From positions 1-15,165 of the forward strand of contig JBBRLA010000134.1 of NCBI GenBank assembly GCA_038231615.1: a stretch of DNA of 15,165 nt, read 5' to 3'. Source of the stretch: JBBRLA01 sp038231615. GTDB lineage: Bacteria; Myxococcota_A; Polyangia; Palsa-1104; JAEUJZ01. The notes below the pieces were generated by a model that was not told where the DNA came from, searched no databases, and worked only from the letters and a program-made list of their open reading frames with translations. Made by a program: the position numbers and the translations under genes. This document shows positions 14,535-15,165 of the stretch, one piece after another; the first letter of the stretch is position 1; each line of letters starts with the position of its first letter.

Positions 14535-15002
14535 TTACCCCTCGCCCGCCGTCGAAGTGCCCGCCTCCAGTTCCGCGATGATCCGCCGCTGCGTCCGCAC
14601 CAGCGCCAGCAGCCGCTCCTTCTCACGGTACAGTTCGCGGTGCCGCAGCCCGGTACCAAGGAGCAGACTCAGGTCCCCCAGGTCCCAGGGCTTCGGCACA
14701 TAGTGGAAGATAGTGCCCTCCTCTATGGCCTGTAGCGCCTGCCGCCGGTCCCCCTGCCCGGTCATCAGGAAGCACACCACCCCGGGCTGCTCCCCGACGA
14801 CCCGCCGGCACAGGTCCAGGCCGCTCATCCCGGGCATGTTCAGGTCCGAGAGGATCAGGTCCACCTGGCGTCCCTCTAGCACCGCCAGCGCCTCTTCCCC
14901 GCTGCCGGCCTCCAGGATCGCATACGGCGAAAGCCGCAGCGCCCGTCGCAGCACGTCTCGAATGGGGGGCTCGTCGTCAACAATCAGGAGGGTGGGGTGC
15001 AT
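14535..15002 (-). CDS. Stand-alone response-regulator receiver protein
   Basis: The 155-residue protein is one receiver domain with a short tail. The acidic pocket is D9/D10 in LLIVDDE. The phosphoacceptor is D53 in LILSDLNMPGMSG, with switch Thr81 in FLMTGQG and Lys104 in YVPKPWD, so phosphorylation chemistry is intact. YxxKPWD is common in receivers of HD-GYP- and histidine-kinase-linked systems. After residue 118 a charged helix (HRELYREKERLLALVRTQRRIIAELE) probably dimerises or contacts a partner; there is no DNA-binding or enzymatic output domain. The ATG at 15002 has a strong GGAAGGA five bases upstream. The frame stays open to 15113, but that extension would cover the ribosome-binding site and hairpin and is not protein-like. 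The gene converges on the PilZ gene with a 43-bp gap. The cognate kinase is not in the window. Confidence 0.93.
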   Translation of the reverse strand: MHPTLLIVDDEPPIRDVLRRALRLSPYAILEAGSGEEALAVLEGRQVDLILSDLNMPGMSGLDLCRRVVGEQPGVVCFLMTGQGDRRQALQAIEEGTIFHYVPKPWDLGDLSLLLGTGLRHRELYREKERLLALVRTQRRIIAELEAGTSTAGEG

Positions 15003-15007
15003 GGGTG

Positions 15008-15055
15008 TCCTTCCGCCGGTCGACCCGGCTGGCTTCCCAGCCCAGGTCGGCGGAA
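15008..15055 (-). promoter_or_regulatory. Leader hairpin overlapping the receiver gene's ribosome-binding site
   Basis: The region upstream of the receiver ATG folds as nested inverted repeats. TTCCGCC (15011-15017) pairs with GGCGGAA (15049-15055). GACC (15022-15025) pairs with GGTC (15045-15048). GGCTGG (15027-15032) pairs with CCAGCC (15037-15042) around a four-base loop. In the minus-strand transcript the 3' arm (GGCGGAA) contains half of the GGAAGGA Shine-Dalgarno (15014-15008), so folding would limit ribosome access. Confidence 0.55.
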
Positions 15056-15081
15056 AGCCTGCCATCCTTGAGGCCCCGGGG

Positions 15082-15087
15082 TATAGT
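15082..15087 (+). promoter_or_regulatory. Candidate -10 box (TATAGT) for a leaderless start at 15094
   Basis: GGGTATAGTCTCCTCATG places TATAGT (5 of 6 to consensus) six bases before an ATG, almost the same context as at the left-edge gene. No Shine-Dalgarno and no clear -35 are visible. Confidence 0.4.
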
Positions 15088-15093
15088 CTCCTC

Positions 15094-15165
15094 ATGTTCC
15101 CCCCCCGCCGCAAGCGCCGCGCGCGCCGTGAGCCCTTGAAAGGCCCGCCCCTGGTGGATCGGGCC
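15094..15165 (+). CDS. N-terminus of an unidentified basic protein (partial, right edge)
   Basis: Twenty-four codons from an ATG at 15094 remain open to the right edge. They start MFPPRRKRRARREPLKG, a strongly basic stretch. The frame is too short to identify. Support comes from the upstream TATAGT box, the divergent position relative to the receiver gene, and the 91-bp gap that would otherwise hold only one promoter. It could also be chance. Confidence 0.4.
   Translation, partial: MFPPRRKRRARREPLKGPPLVDRA

Noticed and set aside
15003..15113. N-terminal extension of the receiver protein to 15113
   Set aside because: The ATG at 15002 has a strong Shine-Dalgarno and starts exactly at the receiver fold; the extension is low-complexity and covers the hairpin.

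Overview
The window (15,165 bp) is very GC-rich and tightly packed. The gene content suggests a deltaproteobacterial/myxobacterial-type genome: a DUF4157 plus Het-C protein, a two-domain AAA+ ATPase, a tandem PilZ protein, a GMC oxidoreductase with a Tat-exported partner, and a membrane Fe-S protein fused to a cyclic-nucleotide-binding domain. That placement is inference from content and composition, not a database match. I see no RNA genes, insertion sequences, CRISPR array, attachment site or origin. The longest gap between genes is 153 bp.

Layout. (1) 1-3963, minus strand: a 993-residue protein with an HELAH DUF4157 domain and a Het-C-like domain (TTG start at 3963), followed 18 bp later by a probable exported or lipoprotein-like protein that runs off the left edge. 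Its N-terminus is encoded by a 33-bp in-frame palindromic tandem repeat. (2) 4117-6369, plus strand: a 750-residue protein with a degenerate and an intact AAA+ module, divergent from the DUF4157 gene across a 153-bp promoter region. DUF4157 proteins and AAA+ ATPases are both known companions of extracellular contractile injection systems (eCIS), but no sheath, tube or baseplate gene lies in the window. (3) 6388-9000, minus strand: a translationally coupled operon of a Tat-signal gluconate 2-dehydrogenase subunit 3-like protein, a GMC flavoprotein and a YdcF/DUF218 lipoprotein candidate. (4) 9060-11912, plus strand, divergent from that operon: a 950-residue fusion of a NapH/CcoG-like membrane ferredoxin, a helical repeat middle and a Crp-like cyclic-nucleotide-binding domain. 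(5) 11926-13808, minus strand: an operon of a dolichyl-phosphate-mannose-synthase-like glycosyltransferase, a class IV PLP aminotransferase and a two-helix membrane protein. (6) 13874-14491, plus strand: a tandem PilZ-type protein. (7) 14535-15002, minus strand: a stand-alone receiver protein whose leader can fold over its ribosome-binding site. (8) 15094 to the right edge, plus strand: the start of a basic protein.

How it fits together. Regions 1 and 2 look like one toxin/effector-plus-ATPase locus. Regions 3 and 4 look like an exported oxidoreductase with a membrane electron carrier that may respond to a cyclic nucleotide. Regions 6 and 7 are signalling genes. Several starts (966 minus, 13808 minus, 13874 plus, 15094 plus) lack a Shine-Dalgarno and have a -10-like hexamer 6-9 bases upstream, suggesting leaderless transcripts. 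Starts at 3963, 4117, 13101 and 15002 carry clear Shine-Dalgarno sequences.
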